A stretch of DNA of 64,000 nt from JAICKN01 sp036489565 (GTDB lineage Bacteria; Acidobacteriota; Terriglobia; Terriglobales; Acidobacteriaceae). Position 1 is the first letter of the stretch. Each line of letters starts with the position of its first letter. The stretch is from positions 13,807-77,806 of the forward strand of contig DASXFN010000032.1 in NCBI GenBank assembly GCA_036489565.1, in the 5' to 3' direction. The position numbers were made by a program, and so were the translations under genes. The notes below the pieces were generated by a model, which saw only the letters and a list, made by a program, of their open reading frames with translations, was not told the origin of the DNA and did no database searches. This document shows positions 14,785-23,724 of the stretch, one piece after another.

Positions 14785-15858
14785 ATGGCTACACGGCCCG
14801 TCACTCCCGACGCCTCGGCAGCGTCATTTGAAGAATTAAGCACTCCGAATTCGGTCATCTTGCCCACTGACAAGGAATACCGGAAAACCGGAGTGCTGCC
14901 GTCCGAAGAAACCGCGGACGAGGAAAAACCGAAAGAGAAAGAACCCACGTCTTCGGAAGAAGACGACGTTAAAACCGCAGCGGCCTCGGAAGCCGCAAAG
15001 TCCCAGAAGGAAGAGAAGAAAAGCGCGGCGCAGGAAAAGTCCCCGGAGTCCAGAGAAAACCGCTGGCAAAAACGGGAGCGCGAACTGCGTGAATCGCGTG
15101 AGGAAAGCCGGAAGCTCCGCGAACGCTTAGACCGTCTGGAAGCGGGCAAGACAGAGCAACGCCCTGCCGCCGAAACCAAGACGGAAGCGAAGACCGAAGC
15201 AAAGACTGCCGCAAATCCCAAGCCGAAGATTGACGACGTTGACGCGAAAACCGGAAAGCCGAAGTATTCGTCCTATGCAGAATTTGACGATGCAAAAGAC
15301 GAGTGGAACCGCAAGGAAGCTGTCCGGGAATTCAATGAAACGTCGGCGAAAACGGCCAAGGAACGCGATTTTCAGCAAGCGCAGCAGACCATCGCCACGG
15401 AGTGGGGAAAGCGTGTCGAATCGGCGAAGTCGAAGTATAACGACTACGAATCCGTCGCACTGAATCCCGAACTTCCCATCAAGCAAGGCTCGGTTGTGGA
15501 CGTATTTATCCTCTCGCGTCCCAACGGCACCGATGTGCTTTACCACTTAGGCGCGAACCGCCCGGTGTTAGATCAGATCAACGCCATGAGTCCGATAGAT
15601 GCGGCCTACGCGCTTTCGGAGATCGCATTCAAACTCGCAAGCGACAAAGCCGAGAAATCCGGCGGCGAATCCGGCGACAAATCTTCCTCTTCTTCTGAGA
15701 AACCCATCAGCCAGGCCCCACGCCCGCCGCACCAGACCAATGGGAAAGGTGCCGTCGTTAAAGACGCAGCGGCGCAGGCAGCCGAAGAAGGCGACTTCGA
15801 GGTTTACCAGCGCGAGATGAATCAGCGCGAACTCGCACGTCGCAAAAAAGGAAAATAG
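14785..15858 (+). CDS. Scaffold protein
   Basis: A 357-residue, highly charged, low-complexity protein between portal and coat, the place and composition of podovirus scaffolding proteins (P22 gp8 is 303 residues). Glu/Lys/Ser/Ala-rich N-terminus, a predicted coiled coil RWQKRERELRESREESRKLR near 95-120, repeated KTEAKTEAK, a more ordered middle (YSSYAEFDDAKDEWNRKEA) and a basic C-terminal end RELARRKKGK that in P22 binds coat. Guides procapsid assembly and is expected to leave before packaging ends. Confidence 0.82.
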   Translation: MATRPVTPDASAASFEELSTPNSVILPTDKEYRKTGVLPSEETADEEKPKEKEPTSSEEDDVKTAAASEAAKSQKEEKKSAAQEKSPESRENRWQKRERELRESREESRKLRERLDRLEAGKTEQRPAAETKTEAKTEAKTAANPKPKIDDVDAKTGKPKYSSYAEFDDAKDEWNRKEAVREFNETSAKTAKERDFQQAQQTIATEWGKRVESAKSKYNDYESVALNPELPIKQGSVVDVFILSRPNGTDVLYHLGANRPVLDQINAMSPIDAAYALSEIAFKLASDKAEKSGGESGDKSSSSSEKPISQAPRPPHQTNGKGAVVKDAAAQAAEEGDFEVYQREMNQRELARRKKGK

Positions 15859-15860
15859 AG

Positions 15861-17102
15861 ATGGCCAACCAATTCCTCAACACGTCCTGGATTTCCATGG
15901 ACGTGCTCCGCAACCTGCTCAACATGCTGAAGGTTGCGGCGTACTTCAACAATAAGTGGCAGAAGGACTACACCAAGACCTTCGCCGTGGGAAGCACTAT
16001 TCAGGTGAAATTCCCGCAACAGTTCACCATCCGCGACGGCCTCGGCTACAACCCGCAAGGCATTGACCGGATCTCCACCACGATTTCGCTCGATCAGCCC
16101 TTTGGCATTGACTTCCAGTGGGACGATTACGAAGCCGCGGTGAAAGCGGAACGCTCGGAAGAAGAGATCCGCGAAGAGTACCTCGAACCTGCCGGCGCGC
16201 AGCTCGCGAACGAAATTGACTCCCGCGCCGCCATGTTCGCCAAGAACAACACCTCGCAGATCGTCGGCTCCCTCGGCGTTGATCCTACGAGCATCGTGTT
16301 TTTGGATCAGGCCCGCGCCCGCTTGCTGCAAAAGGCAGGTTCGGCTCTGGCGAAGAAACGCGCTGCATTGATTTCCTCTTCGATGCAGACCAACTCCATC
16401 AACACTCCGGTTACATCGCTCTTTAACCCTTCGGACGACATCACGATGGCGTTCAAAGAGGGAGCGATGGGCAAGCTGAAAACCTTCGACGTGTTTGAAG
16501 AGCAGAACTTGTACAACCACACGGCGGGGACTTGGGCGGGAGCGGTCACCATCACTGGCGCCGGGCAGAGCGGAAGCGCTCTGGTCATCACCGGAACGGC
16601 GAACGACACGATCAAGGCTGGCGACAAGTTCGGAATTGCCAATGTGAACTTCGTCAACCCGCGCTCGCGGCGTATTCCCGGTCCGGCGCAGGTGCAGACC
16701 TTCACCGTGACGCAGGATTACATCCTGAGTGGCGGCGCGGACACCATCAACATTTTGCCCGCGATTTATGGCCCTGGTTCGCAGTATCAGAACGTGGATT
16801 CGCTGCCTGCAACAGGGGCCGCGTTGACACTCTGGCCCGGAACCACCAACCCGAACGCTGCTCTGGGAACTGTGGGTCTGGCCCTCAGCGACCAGGCGTT
16901 CGCCATTGTGGGAATGCGTTTCTATCTGCCGAAGGCGGTGGAAGCGAAATCCCAGGCGGAAGATAAACAGACTGGCATTCCGGTGCGCTTCGTGAAGGCA
17001 TGGGACCCGGTCCGCTCGATGCAGATTCACCGTTTCGATACGGTCGTCGGCTTCGGCAACCTGTACCAAGACAACTGCGCGGTTGCGCTGTTGGGAGCTT
17101 AA
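15861..17102 (+). CDS. P22-type major coat protein
   Basis: A 413-residue protein (P22 gp5 is 430). N-terminal arm ANQFLNTSWISMDVLRNLLN, then YTKTFAVGSTIQVKFPQQFT and GIDFQWDDYEAAV, as in the HK97-fold core of this family. The section with IPGPAQVQTFTVTQDYI fits the P22 insertion-domain region and the end returns to the fold (RSMQIHRFDTVVGFGNLY). Starts 2 nt after the scaffold stop. Builds the capsid shell. Confidence 0.88.
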   Translation: MANQFLNTSWISMDVLRNLLNMLKVAAYFNNKWQKDYTKTFAVGSTIQVKFPQQFTIRDGLGYNPQGIDRISTTISLDQPFGIDFQWDDYEAAVKAERSEEEIREEYLEPAGAQLANEIDSRAAMFAKNNTSQIVGSLGVDPTSIVFLDQARARLLQKAGSALAKKRAALISSSMQTNSINTPVTSLFNPSDDITMAFKEGAMGKLKTFDVFEEQNLYNHTAGTWAGAVTITGAGQSGSALVITGTANDTIKAGDKFGIANVNFVNPRSRRIPGPAQVQTFTVTQDYILSGGADTINILPAIYGPGSQYQNVDSLPATGAALTLWPGTTNPNAALGTVGLALSDQAFAIVGMRFYLPKAVEAKSQAEDKQTGIPVRFVKAWDPVRSMQIHRFDTVVGFGNLYQDNCAVALLGA

Positions 17103-17169
17103 GGAAAAGGAGAATTGGTATTTCCTGAAACTTGAAATCTCTGAGTGGAAAGAAATCCCAAAACCAACC

Positions 17170-18159
17170 ATGAAAAAGAAAATCGTTTCAATACTCTTTG
17201 CCCTGTTTTCCTTCGTGGCTCTGGCAGTCCTGGCTCCTTCAGCCGACGCACAGACGCTACTCACAACCACCACGCTTTCCGCCGCGATTTCCAGCTCCGC
17301 GACGACACACATTGTTGTCGCCTCGGCCAGTGGAATCACGGCGGGCTCAACCGTTCTCTATATCGCGGATTCCGGCTCGACCGGCGAAGCGGTATTCGTG
17401 AATGCAGTGAACGGCACTACCTTGACCGTGCAGCGCGGCTACCAGACTTTAGGCAGCGCAGCCCCGCACGCATCAGGCACAGTTGTCTTTGTCGGCCCGG
17501 CCATCGCATTCTCGGTGACCGTGCAACCGACCGGCTCCTGCTCCCGGACAAGCATCGGCATCAATAACAACTATTTGCCGGTGATTGCCTTTGGGCTTGT
17601 GGGGCAGCCGACCACGATCAACGATTGCGTGGGCGGACAGTGGGTGTCTTCGCTGAGTTCATTGAATGCGAATACGTTCACTGCGGCCCAGGTGACACCT
17701 TGCAGTACGGCGTACACCAGTTGCGGCACGAACACTGCGATTGCGGCGGCTACGTCCATGTACTGCTCGGAAATCGATGTTCGCGCTTCAAAGTATGTGA
17801 CCGGCTTAGGTGTTTTGAACGGTGCGACCGTAGGCACCGACAAACATCTCGTCATTCTTTACGACGGGACGGGAAACTTAATTGCCAATTCCGCCACAGC
17901 CGGAGCCACCACGTCAGGTGCCAGCACTTGGCAGAAATATGCCTTTACGACTCCCTATTACGTCGTGGGGCCTGCCAAGTACTATGCCTGCGCGCAATCG
18001 AATGGAACCACGGATAAATTACAAATGCTGACCACCGGGCAAGGAGACAACACCACGACCAAAGCTGTGACTGGGCAGGTGTTCGGCACGATTGCTTCAA
18101 CCTTTACCGTCCCGACTACATTCACAACGGTTGTCGGCCCGTACTGGGAGTTGTATTAG
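17170..18159 (+). CDS. Exported protein in head operon
   Basis: A 329-residue protein. ATG 17170 gives a strong signal peptide (MKKKIVSILFALFSFVALAV, then LAPSADAQ). The mature part is Ser/Thr/Gly-rich and beta-type: GSTVLYIADSGSTGEAVFV, LTVQRGYQTLG, then a second module with several Cys (CSRTS, CSTAYTSCG, YCSEID, YYACAQ) that could form disulphides. It looks like a surface or fibre protein, yet virion proteins are not normally sent through Sec. See the finding on exported late proteins. Confidence 0.65.
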   Translation: MKKKIVSILFALFSFVALAVLAPSADAQTLLTTTTLSAAISSSATTHIVVASASGITAGSTVLYIADSGSTGEAVFVNAVNGTTLTVQRGYQTLGSAAPHASGTVVFVGPAIAFSVTVQPTGSCSRTSIGINNNYLPVIAFGLVGQPTTINDCVGGQWVSSLSSLNANTFTAAQVTPCSTAYTSCGTNTAIAAATSMYCSEIDVRASKYVTGLGVLNGATVGTDKHLVILYDGTGNLIANSATAGATTSGASTWQKYAFTTPYYVVGPAKYYACAQSNGTTDKLQMLTTGQGDNTTTKAVTGQVFGTIASTFTVPTTFTTVVGPYWELY

Positions 18160-18169
18160 AACGCTGTTT

Positions 18170-18207
18170 GCCCGTCGTCCTCTTTTCACACCCCTTATAT
18201 GACGGGC
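18170..18207 (+). other. Hairpin 3' of the exported-protein gene
   Basis: GCCCGTC (18170-18176) pairs with GACGGGC (18201-18207) around a 24-nt loop. It stands just before a second, tighter hairpin, so the two may act together in slowing or ending transcription after the coat region. Confidence 0.35.
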
Positions 18208-18210
18208 TAC

Positions 18211-18242
18211 GCGGGGCTTGATCGAACCTGATTAAGCCCCGC
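18211..18242 (+). terminator. Possible terminator or attenuator hairpin
   Basis: GCGGGGCTT and AAGCCCCGC form a perfect 9-bp GC-rich stem with a 14-nt loop. The T run after it is weak (GATTTC), so termination may be partial, leaving some read-through into the next late genes. Confidence 0.45.
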
Positions 18243-18261
18243 CGATTTCAAAAAGATTTCC

Positions 18262-18921
18262 GTGCCACTCAACGAAAGCACACAGAAGACGCGCAACGAG
18301 CGGCATCCGCTGCAATTCGATTTACTCGGAGTTCCGCGCAACGGACGAGTGCGCGACACATTATTGAAAGTAGTCAAGGAGACTGAAATGCAACCTACAA
18401 ATTCTTTCGCCGCGGACAAATCGGCGGGAGTGCAGAACCTTAACAATATGAACCTTTCGCCGGAACAGCAGAACATGCTGAAAAATTTGCTCGATTCCTT
18501 CATCTCCGGCGGACAAGGAAAAGAGTTTGATCTCTCGAAACCTCCGGTGAATCGCTACCGGAATAACCCCTTCCCGCGCATGGTCTATCACCACCAGACG
18601 GGGCATGTGGTCACGGTTCACGATGACCGCCAGTTGCAGCTCGCGGAGAAAAAGGGCTTTCAGAAAGAGCCATCACTCAACCATGACTATTCGCAGGTGA
18701 AAAACGGCATCGCCGCCGTGAAAATGGCCGCCGCCACGCGCCCGGAAACCATCACCGTGAATGATCTGGAAGATGAAGAGTTGCTCGCGCAGCAAAGTGA
18801 AGCTGAAGCCGCAGCAACCGCGCAAACCGACGAAACTCTGGCCGGATTTGCGGACGCGAATGATGCTGCGCCGGAATCGCAGGACGCAGAGCAGGAATCA
18901 CGCCCGCGCCGTCGTCGTTAA
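18262..18921 (+). CDS. Hypothetical late protein, disordered C-terminus
   Basis: A 219-residue protein starting at GTG 18262; an ATG at 18388 with AAGGAG 7 nt before it may be the real start, but codons between the two look coding. A middle ordered part (PPVNRYRNNPFPRMVYHH, VTVHDDRQLQLAEKKGF) is followed by an acidic, Ala/Gln-rich tail ending RPRRRR. The YRNNPFPRM-VYH phrase recurs in phage head-operon proteins of unknown function. Confidence 0.6.
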   Translation: MPLNESTQKTRNERHPLQFDLLGVPRNGRVRDTLLKVVKETEMQPTNSFAADKSAGVQNLNNMNLSPEQQNMLKNLLDSFISGGQGKEFDLSKPPVNRYRNNPFPRMVYHHQTGHVVTVHDDRQLQLAEKKGFQKEPSLNHDYSQVKNGIAAVKMAAATRPETITVNDLEDEELLAQQSEAEAAATAQTDETLAGFADANDAAPESQDAEQESRPRRRR

Positions 18922-18944
18922 TCGAAAAGCGTTAATCGAAAAGC
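18917..18944 (+). repeat. 14-bp tandem duplication over a stop codon
   Basis: GTTAATCGAAAAGC occurs twice head to tail. The first copy contains the TAA stop of the previous gene, so the second is an untranslated duplicate before the next start. Confidence 0.85.
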
Positions 18945-18950
18945 GAACCC

Positions 18951-19790
18951 ATGCCCACCGGCCCTTCAGTTCCGCCGCCTCCGCCGCTTTCCTATACGGT
19001 GAGCAGCATCATCACCGATGCGTTCATTGAAATCGGCGCGTGGGCGCCGGGCGAAGATGTAAACAATAACCCCGAAGAAGCCCAGTGGGGATTCCGGAAA
19101 TTTAATTATTTGACGGACTACTGGGCCTCGCTGCGGGCCTTCGTGTATTCCTATGCCTTCAATGTGTACACACTGGTGCCGGGAGTTTCGCCGCATCTGA
19201 TCGGGCCGAGTGTGCTGGCGAACTTCTCAACCAACGGTGCGCCGCGTCCCGTGCGAATCGAATCCGCCGCGCTATTACTGAATGAAAGTGATTCGGTCGG
19301 CGTGGTGGACTTGCCGATGAACCTCCGCGACAAAGAATGGTGGGCCAATAATCAGGTCAAAAACATTCAGACGAATGTTCCAACCGATCTTTTTTACGAT
19401 CCCACCAACCCGGATGGCTCGCTTTATTTCTGGCCGGTGCCGAATGCGGGCAATCAGGTGCGCTTGCAAATCTGGCAGACGGTTGCGCAGTTCACGAATA
19501 TTCAAGACCCCATCGGCGGCCCCGGAGGGCCGGGAACGCTTCCGCAAGGCTACCGCAATGGCTTGATGCTCACCCTCGCCGAGATGCTCTGCGCAGGATC
19601 GAATCGTCCGGTTTCGGCATCGCTGGCGGACGCGGCACGTAAGGCGCGAGTGGCGATCTTCGGCAATAACCCCAAATCGCCCCGGATCAGCACGCAGGAT
19701 TCAGGGATGCCACGAGCGGGTCAGAAATCAGGGACGATTGCGGACTTCAATTGGGCGACTGGCGGCGTTCCGGGCGGGAGACCCGAGTAA
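18951..19790 (+). CDS. P22 gp4-like head completion protein
   Basis: A 279-residue protein in the gp4 slot (after coat, before gp10). After a Pro-rich lead it has TVSSIITDAFIEIGAWAPGE, then a WGFRKFNYLTDYWASLR helix: the N-terminal helix pattern (I-x-x-A-x-x-x-IG ... E-x-x-x-A-L-x-x-LN) of gp4/gp6-type connectors. P22 gp4 is 166 residues; this is longer. It would extend the portal and receive the gp10-like protein. P22 gp4 also has muralytic activity, not checkable here. Confidence 0.65.
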   Translation: MPTGPSVPPPPPLSYTVSSIITDAFIEIGAWAPGEDVNNNPEEAQWGFRKFNYLTDYWASLRAFVYSYAFNVYTLVPGVSPHLIGPSVLANFSTNGAPRPVRIESAALLLNESDSVGVVDLPMNLRDKEWWANNQVKNIQTNVPTDLFYDPTNPDGSLYFWPVPNAGNQVRLQIWQTVAQFTNIQDPIGGPGGPGTLPQGYRNGLMLTLAEMLCAGSNRPVSASLADAARKARVAIFGNNPKSPRISTQDSGMPRAGQKSGTIADFNWATGGVPGGRPE

Positions 19791-20107
19791 ACGTGGGTGA
19801 CCATGAACTCTGTATCTATTCCTTCCGGCAGTGGGCCACCTAAATATGTCTCATAACGAAAACTCGACGGCCGCGACAAGTCGAACGGACTGTGCTTAAT
19901 GATGAAACGCTGGGGTATGCGAATTCGGATCGTGCTGCCGACGCGAATGCCGCCGTAGAAGAAGGGGACGTAATTAGGATCGGTTAACGTCTGTGGGATG
20001 ACAATCTTCTTGGGGAAGCTCCACACTCTGCCAAAGGGGATCGCCTGCTTGATCGCAACGCCCGCGACACCGATGCCAAAGAGTGATAAGAATTTCCGCC
20101 GATCCAT
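19721..20107 (-). CDS. Antisense Tat-signal protein (moron 2)
   Basis: A 128-residue minus-strand protein with a twin-arginine-like leader: MDRRKFLSLFGIGVAGVAI, an RR-K-F-L motif followed by a mild hydrophobic stretch. The mature part is beta-type with IRIPQRFIIKHSPFDLSR and a Pro-rich C-terminus. Tail-to-tail overlap of 70 nt with the gp4-like gene; head-to-head with 20122 (14 nt between starts). Possibly exported by Tat in the lysogen as a lysogenic-conversion factor; function unknown. Confidence 0.6.
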   Translation of the reverse strand: MDRRKFLSLFGIGVAGVAIKQAIPFGRVWSFPKKIVIPQTLTDPNYVPFFYGGIRVGSTIRIRIPQRFIIKHSPFDLSRPSSFRYETYLGGPLPEGIDTEFMVTHVYSGLPPGTPPVAQLKSAIVPDF

Positions 20108-20121
20108 AAGGTCAATTTAAC

Positions 20122-20316
20122 ATGCCCGACAAAGACACTCTCACCCTCACCATTCGCATTCACGATCCCAAGGAAAAGAAAGACGCGAAGCTGGCGGCTT
20201 CTTGGGTTGTGGTGGAAGTATCACGCGAAGATTTGAAGCTCGCGCCGGAGCAGTTCGCCGCGAAGTATGTCACTCCGAAGTTGGCGGAGTTGGAGCAGTT
20301 GAAGGACTTGCCGTAG
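20122..20316 (+). CDS. Hypothetical small protein
   Basis: A 64-residue protein: TLTLTIRIHDPKEKKDAKLA (beta strand) followed by SWVVVEVSREDLKLAPEQFA and a Leu-rich helix. Single compact alpha/beta unit, no motif known. It is head-to-head with the Tat-signal gene and precedes the gp10-like gene by 99 nt, a stretch in which I see only GC-rich short inverted repeats. Confidence 0.55.
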   Translation: MPDKDTLTLTIRIHDPKEKKDAKLAASWVVVEVSREDLKLAPEQFAAKYVTPKLAELEQLKDLP

Positions 20317-20415
20317 CGCCGCTTCGCCGCATGGAGGCGTTATTAGACGCGATTAGCGCAGGCCCATGCCCTGCACGGCTCGGATAGGCAAGTCCCTCAC
20401 ACCGAATCTTAACCC

Positions 20416-21867
20416 ATGCCCCCTTTTAACTTCTGCGGTCCCAGCTACACCGCCCAGTCTCCCATCATTGATGACGAGTTGGCGATGAACTGTTTTTGCG
20501 AAGCCTCGGAATCGAAGGGCGCGGCCACGCCGATGGCCCTGCTTCGCACTCCCGGGCGCAAGAAATTTGTGACTCTTTCCGAAGGTAAAGTTCCCGGCAG
20601 CTACGAAGTTAATGGCCGTGTATTTTTCGCGGGCGCGAACCTCTGGGAAGTGAACGCCTCAGGCTTGAAGACCAATCGCGGATCGCTGGGAGCGGCCCCC
20701 ACTACGCCGACCATGCTGACCTCGAATGAGACCCAGCTTGTCGTTCTCAATAACGGCAACCTGTTTGTGCTCACGCTTTCGACCAATGTCTTTGTGGCCG
20801 TGGACATGGGGCAGTTCAATGGCCCGGTATCACAGATTGGCTTCAATTCCGGCTACATCGTGGCCACGATTCAAAACTCGCATACCTTTCAAGTTTCCGC
20901 CCTCGAAGATGCGACGACATGGAGCGGTCTGGACATTGCCACGCTCTCTTACGCCCCGGACAACATCATGTCCATGATCTGCGATCACAATGAAACCTGG
21001 CTATGGTCAGGGAAGAAAGCCTTCGGCTACTACGTGAGTCAAGGCTTGACCTTCCCGCCGCTGATTCCCATTCAAGGGGCATTGATGGAGAACGGCGCCG
21101 GCGCGACCTACGCCACCGTGCAGGCCGACAACTCAGTCTTCTGGCTCGATCAGGATGAACGCGGGTATATGGTGGCGCGAAGATTGAACGGCTATAACGG
21201 CGACCGCATCTCCACACATGCGGTGGAACTGGCGTGGCAGCAGTTCAAGACCGCCTCGGATGCCGTGGGGTGGACATATCAGGAGCGCGGCCATACCTTC
21301 TGGGTGCTCTACTTCCCTACCGCCAATGCGACCTGGTGCTACGACATCTCGCAAAACCTCTGGCACCAGCGGGGATTCTGGGTGGAAGCCAATGGAAGTT
21401 ATATCGCGGACCGCGCTATGTGCCACGTCTTTGCCTTCGGAAAACATCTGGTGGGCGATTGGGCCTCTGGCAACGTGTACGAACTGAGCGCGAACTTCTA
21501 TGACGACGACGGCGCCATCATCCGGGGAAATCGCCGAAGCCCGACCGTGGACGAGGAAAATAAATGGATTTATTACGACCAGATTGAATTCGTGATGGAG
21601 ACCGGACTTGCGCCGAGTGTTCCGCTCTTCGACGGCGACGACAATCCCCGCCCGCCGCAACTGATGTTGCGCTGGTCGAGTGACGGCGGAAAAACCTGGT
21701 CGAACACTTATTACCTGAGCGTGGGATTTCAGGGCGAGTACAACAAGCGGGTCATTAAGCGGATGCTGGGCCGCGCGCGGAAAAGATTGTGGGACGTGAG
21801 CTGGACTGATCCTTACCCGTATGCCTTCAATGATGCGTTCGTGAAGGGCGAGGCGGCGATCCAGTGA
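20416..21867 (+). CDS. P22 gp10-like packaged-DNA stabilisation protein
   Basis: A 483-residue protein (P22 gp10 is 472). The opening FNFCGPSYTAQSPIIDDELAM, then RTPGRKKF, is the family signature of this tail-hub protein; NGRVFFAGANLWEVN, a WSGLDIATLSYAPDNI segment and WTYQERGHTFWVLYFP in a beta-propeller-like layout follow, and the end contains WSNTYYLSVGFQGEYNKRV. It plugs the channel beneath the gp4-like ring after packaging and is the platform for needle and spikes. Confidence 0.82.
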   Translation: MPPFNFCGPSYTAQSPIIDDELAMNCFCEASESKGAATPMALLRTPGRKKFVTLSEGKVPGSYEVNGRVFFAGANLWEVNASGLKTNRGSLGAAPTTPTMLTSNETQLVVLNNGNLFVLTLSTNVFVAVDMGQFNGPVSQIGFNSGYIVATIQNSHTFQVSALEDATTWSGLDIATLSYAPDNIMSMICDHNETWLWSGKKAFGYYVSQGLTFPPLIPIQGALMENGAGATYATVQADNSVFWLDQDERGYMVARRLNGYNGDRISTHAVELAWQQFKTASDAVGWTYQERGHTFWVLYFPTANATWCYDISQNLWHQRGFWVEANGSYIADRAMCHVFAFGKHLVGDWASGNVYELSANFYDDDGAIIRGNRRSPTVDEENKWIYYDQIEFVMETGLAPSVPLFDGDDNPRPPQLMLRWSSDGGKTWSNTYYLSVGFQGEYNKRVIKRMLGRARKRLWDVSWTDPYPYAFNDAFVKGEAAIQ

Positions 21868-22050
21868 TTAAATTTCAGCGGCCTCAGTTACATCCCGGCG
21901 AAGTTCCACCATCTTTCCCCCATTGGAACAATTAGCTGGCCAGCCTTCTCCATGTGCAGCAACTACTCGTGATTTGGTTACTTGAATGATTGTGAGCGCT
22001 TGTCCGCATTCCGCGCAATGGGGCATCGGTAAATCAAGATAGATTTTCAT
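21868..22050 (-). CDS. Antisense zinc-ribbon protein (moron 3)
   Basis: A 60-residue minus-strand protein from ATG 22050 (longer starts would run into the next gene). MKIYLDLPMPHCAECGQAL holds a CAEC pair and CSNGGKM a third Cys, a half-ribbon. Its stop codon abuts the stop of the gp10-like gene with no gap, and its start is 15 nt from the divergent next gene. Confidence 0.5.
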   Translation of the reverse strand: MKIYLDLPMPHCAECGQALTIIQVTKSRVVAAHGEGWPANCSNGGKMVELRRDVTEAAEI

Positions 22051-22065
22051 GTTTTCTATTTTCGC

Positions 22066-23313
22066 ATGACCAGTCAAACTATGCTCTTTCCGCCGCCCAC
22101 GCGCTCCAATGCCGTGGACGATAAAGGCTTTCTCGCTATTCCGCTCCGGCAGTGGCTTTTCACCCTGCAAAATCTTTTACCGCTGGTAGAAGTGGACACC
22201 AGCAGCGGAGATCAGAGCTTCGCATTGCCGCCGGCCGGACTGAATTCCGCTACCGGGCAATCGAATCAGAACCAAGAAATTGTTTACGTCAAGATTTCCG
22301 CCGATGCGAACACCGCGACCATTACCGGAGCGGAAACCGGAGCGATGCTACTCACTAAGCAGTGGGACTCTGCGCGCTTCAAATCGGATGGCACAAATTG
22401 GTTGAATTCCGGCGTAGGTAGCTCCGCTGGTCCCGGCTCGGCGAGTTTCGCTTTACTGACTTCTGGAGAAAATGACAGCGCAACTATGGTGGTGGGGACT
22501 GGCGCGTCTCTCTCCGCTGTAGATGATGGGGTGATTGATGCGACTGAAATCAACGGAATAAAAATTACCGGCACACCTTCTCTCGGAAAGATTCCCATTG
22601 GGCAGGGCGGGGATACTGCGGTGTTTGCCGATCCGCTGGTTCAAGGACTCTTTCCCCCAGACACAAACGCGGATACAGGCAACGGCGGCGCTCCCATCAA
22701 TCCCGTGCTCATGGGGGCGCGCAATACTGCCGATGCGAAATTAAAAGACGTTGCCTGCGACGCGGACGGCAATATTGGCGTCAACGTCCAATCGAGCACG
22801 CTGGCCACGGGCGCGGCCACGGCGGCCAACCAAACCACGGAGATTGCAGGCTTGGCGGCGATCCTTGCCGCGCTTGGAGCAACACTCGATGTGGATGTCA
22901 CCGCTTCAGTGCTGCCGACAAATGCAGCGCAGGAAACAGGCGGCAATCTGGCGGCAATCAAGGCGGACACAGACACTCTTGCTGGAGCGGTATCAGGCGG
23001 AAAAATTAATGTGACTGGCTTAGTTTCTACAAAGACTGCCCTGACTCCATCTTCCCCCTCGGCGGCGACAGTTGGAACGTCTTCAGGCTCGGCGGTCGCT
23101 GCAGACGCTGACAGGACAGGTTTAGTTTTAATCAATACCAGCAACGCAATAATTTCTCTCGGGCTTGGTGCTGCGGCGGTTCTAAATTCAGGTATCACGC
23201 TAAATCCTAATGGCGGAACTTTTGTAATGGATGAATTCACCTTCACGACGGCTCAGGTGTTTGCGATTGCTGCGGCAGCATCCTCTAATCTAGCCATCCA
23301 GGAATTTGCGTGA
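22066..23313 (+). CDS. Virion needle/fibre-type protein (gp26 slot)
   Basis: A 415-residue protein in the place where P22 has the gp26 tail needle. The N-terminus (SNAVDDKGFLAIPLRQWLFT) is ordered; the rest is Ala/Thr/Gly-rich with many short beta repeats and a final bundle ending in AAASSNLAIQEFA, as in trimeric fibres. Similarity to gp26 itself is not visible; the needle or fibre role is inferred from position and composition. Confidence 0.6.
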   Translation: MTSQTMLFPPPTRSNAVDDKGFLAIPLRQWLFTLQNLLPLVEVDTSSGDQSFALPPAGLNSATGQSNQNQEIVYVKISADANTATITGAETGAMLLTKQWDSARFKSDGTNWLNSGVGSSAGPGSASFALLTSGENDSATMVVGTGASLSAVDDGVIDATEINGIKITGTPSLGKIPIGQGGDTAVFADPLVQGLFPPDTNADTGNGGAPINPVLMGARNTADAKLKDVACDADGNIGVNVQSSTLATGAATAANQTTEIAGLAAILAALGATLDVDVTASVLPTNAAQETGGNLAAIKADTDTLAGAVSGGKINVTGLVSTKTALTPSSPSAATVGTSSGSAVAADADRTGLVLINTSNAIISLGLGAAAVLNSGITLNPNGGTFVMDEFTFTTAQVFAIAAAASSNLAIQEFA

Positions 23314-23675
23314 TAAACAACCCAATTCCGTACACCACTGGAATCTGGACTCCCATTCCTACTGGATTCACTACAGTGGGAACTTGGACTTTCGCAGGTC
23401 AGTACACGAAAATTGGCGGGCTCGTATTATTTGAGTTGACTATCACGGGAGATGGCGTTCCAGGGAGTACGATTTCAGCAACAGGCGGCGGAGGCACGTT
23501 TTGCTCTCTACCCTTCACTTCCAATTTTGATTCAGTCGCCGTCATGGGTGACAACAATAACGAACTATCTAATTCACTCCAAATACACTTAGGCAACTGC
23601 TTTTTTCCTACCTTCACGGAGACTAGAGCGGCAGGAATTATTTATGGGTCGGGATTTTATAGGACAGATAGTTAA
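23310..23675 (+). CDS. Small fibre-knob-like protein
   Basis: A 121-residue protein starting at GTG 23310, overlapping the previous stop. Aromatic and Gly-rich beta sequence: TTGIWTPIPTGFTTVGTWTF, then KIGGLVLFELTITGDG and SISATGGGGTFCSLPF, a pattern known from the C-terminal knobs of phage tail fibres. Coupled to the fibre-like gene, so it may be its tip or a separate receptor-binding piece. Confidence 0.6.
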   Translation: MINNPIPYTTGIWTPIPTGFTTVGTWTFAGQYTKIGGLVLFELTITGDGVPGSTISATGGGGTFCSLPFTSNFDSVAVMGDNNNELSNSLQIHLGNCFFPTFTETRAAGIIYGSGFYRTDS

Positions 23676-23724
23676 TGCCCGGTCGCTGCTAAAACCGCTT
23701 CGGCAGCCGCGAACCAAAAGCTAA

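Noticed and set aside
15822..17339. 505-residue minus-strand frame over the coat gene
   Set aside because: Arg/His/Val-rich composition with no motif; the plus strand clearly encodes a P22-type coat protein in the same bases.
22641..23246. 201-residue minus-strand frame in the fibre gene
   Set aside because: Val/Ala/Pro-rich mirror of an Ala/Thr-rich coding region; no start context.
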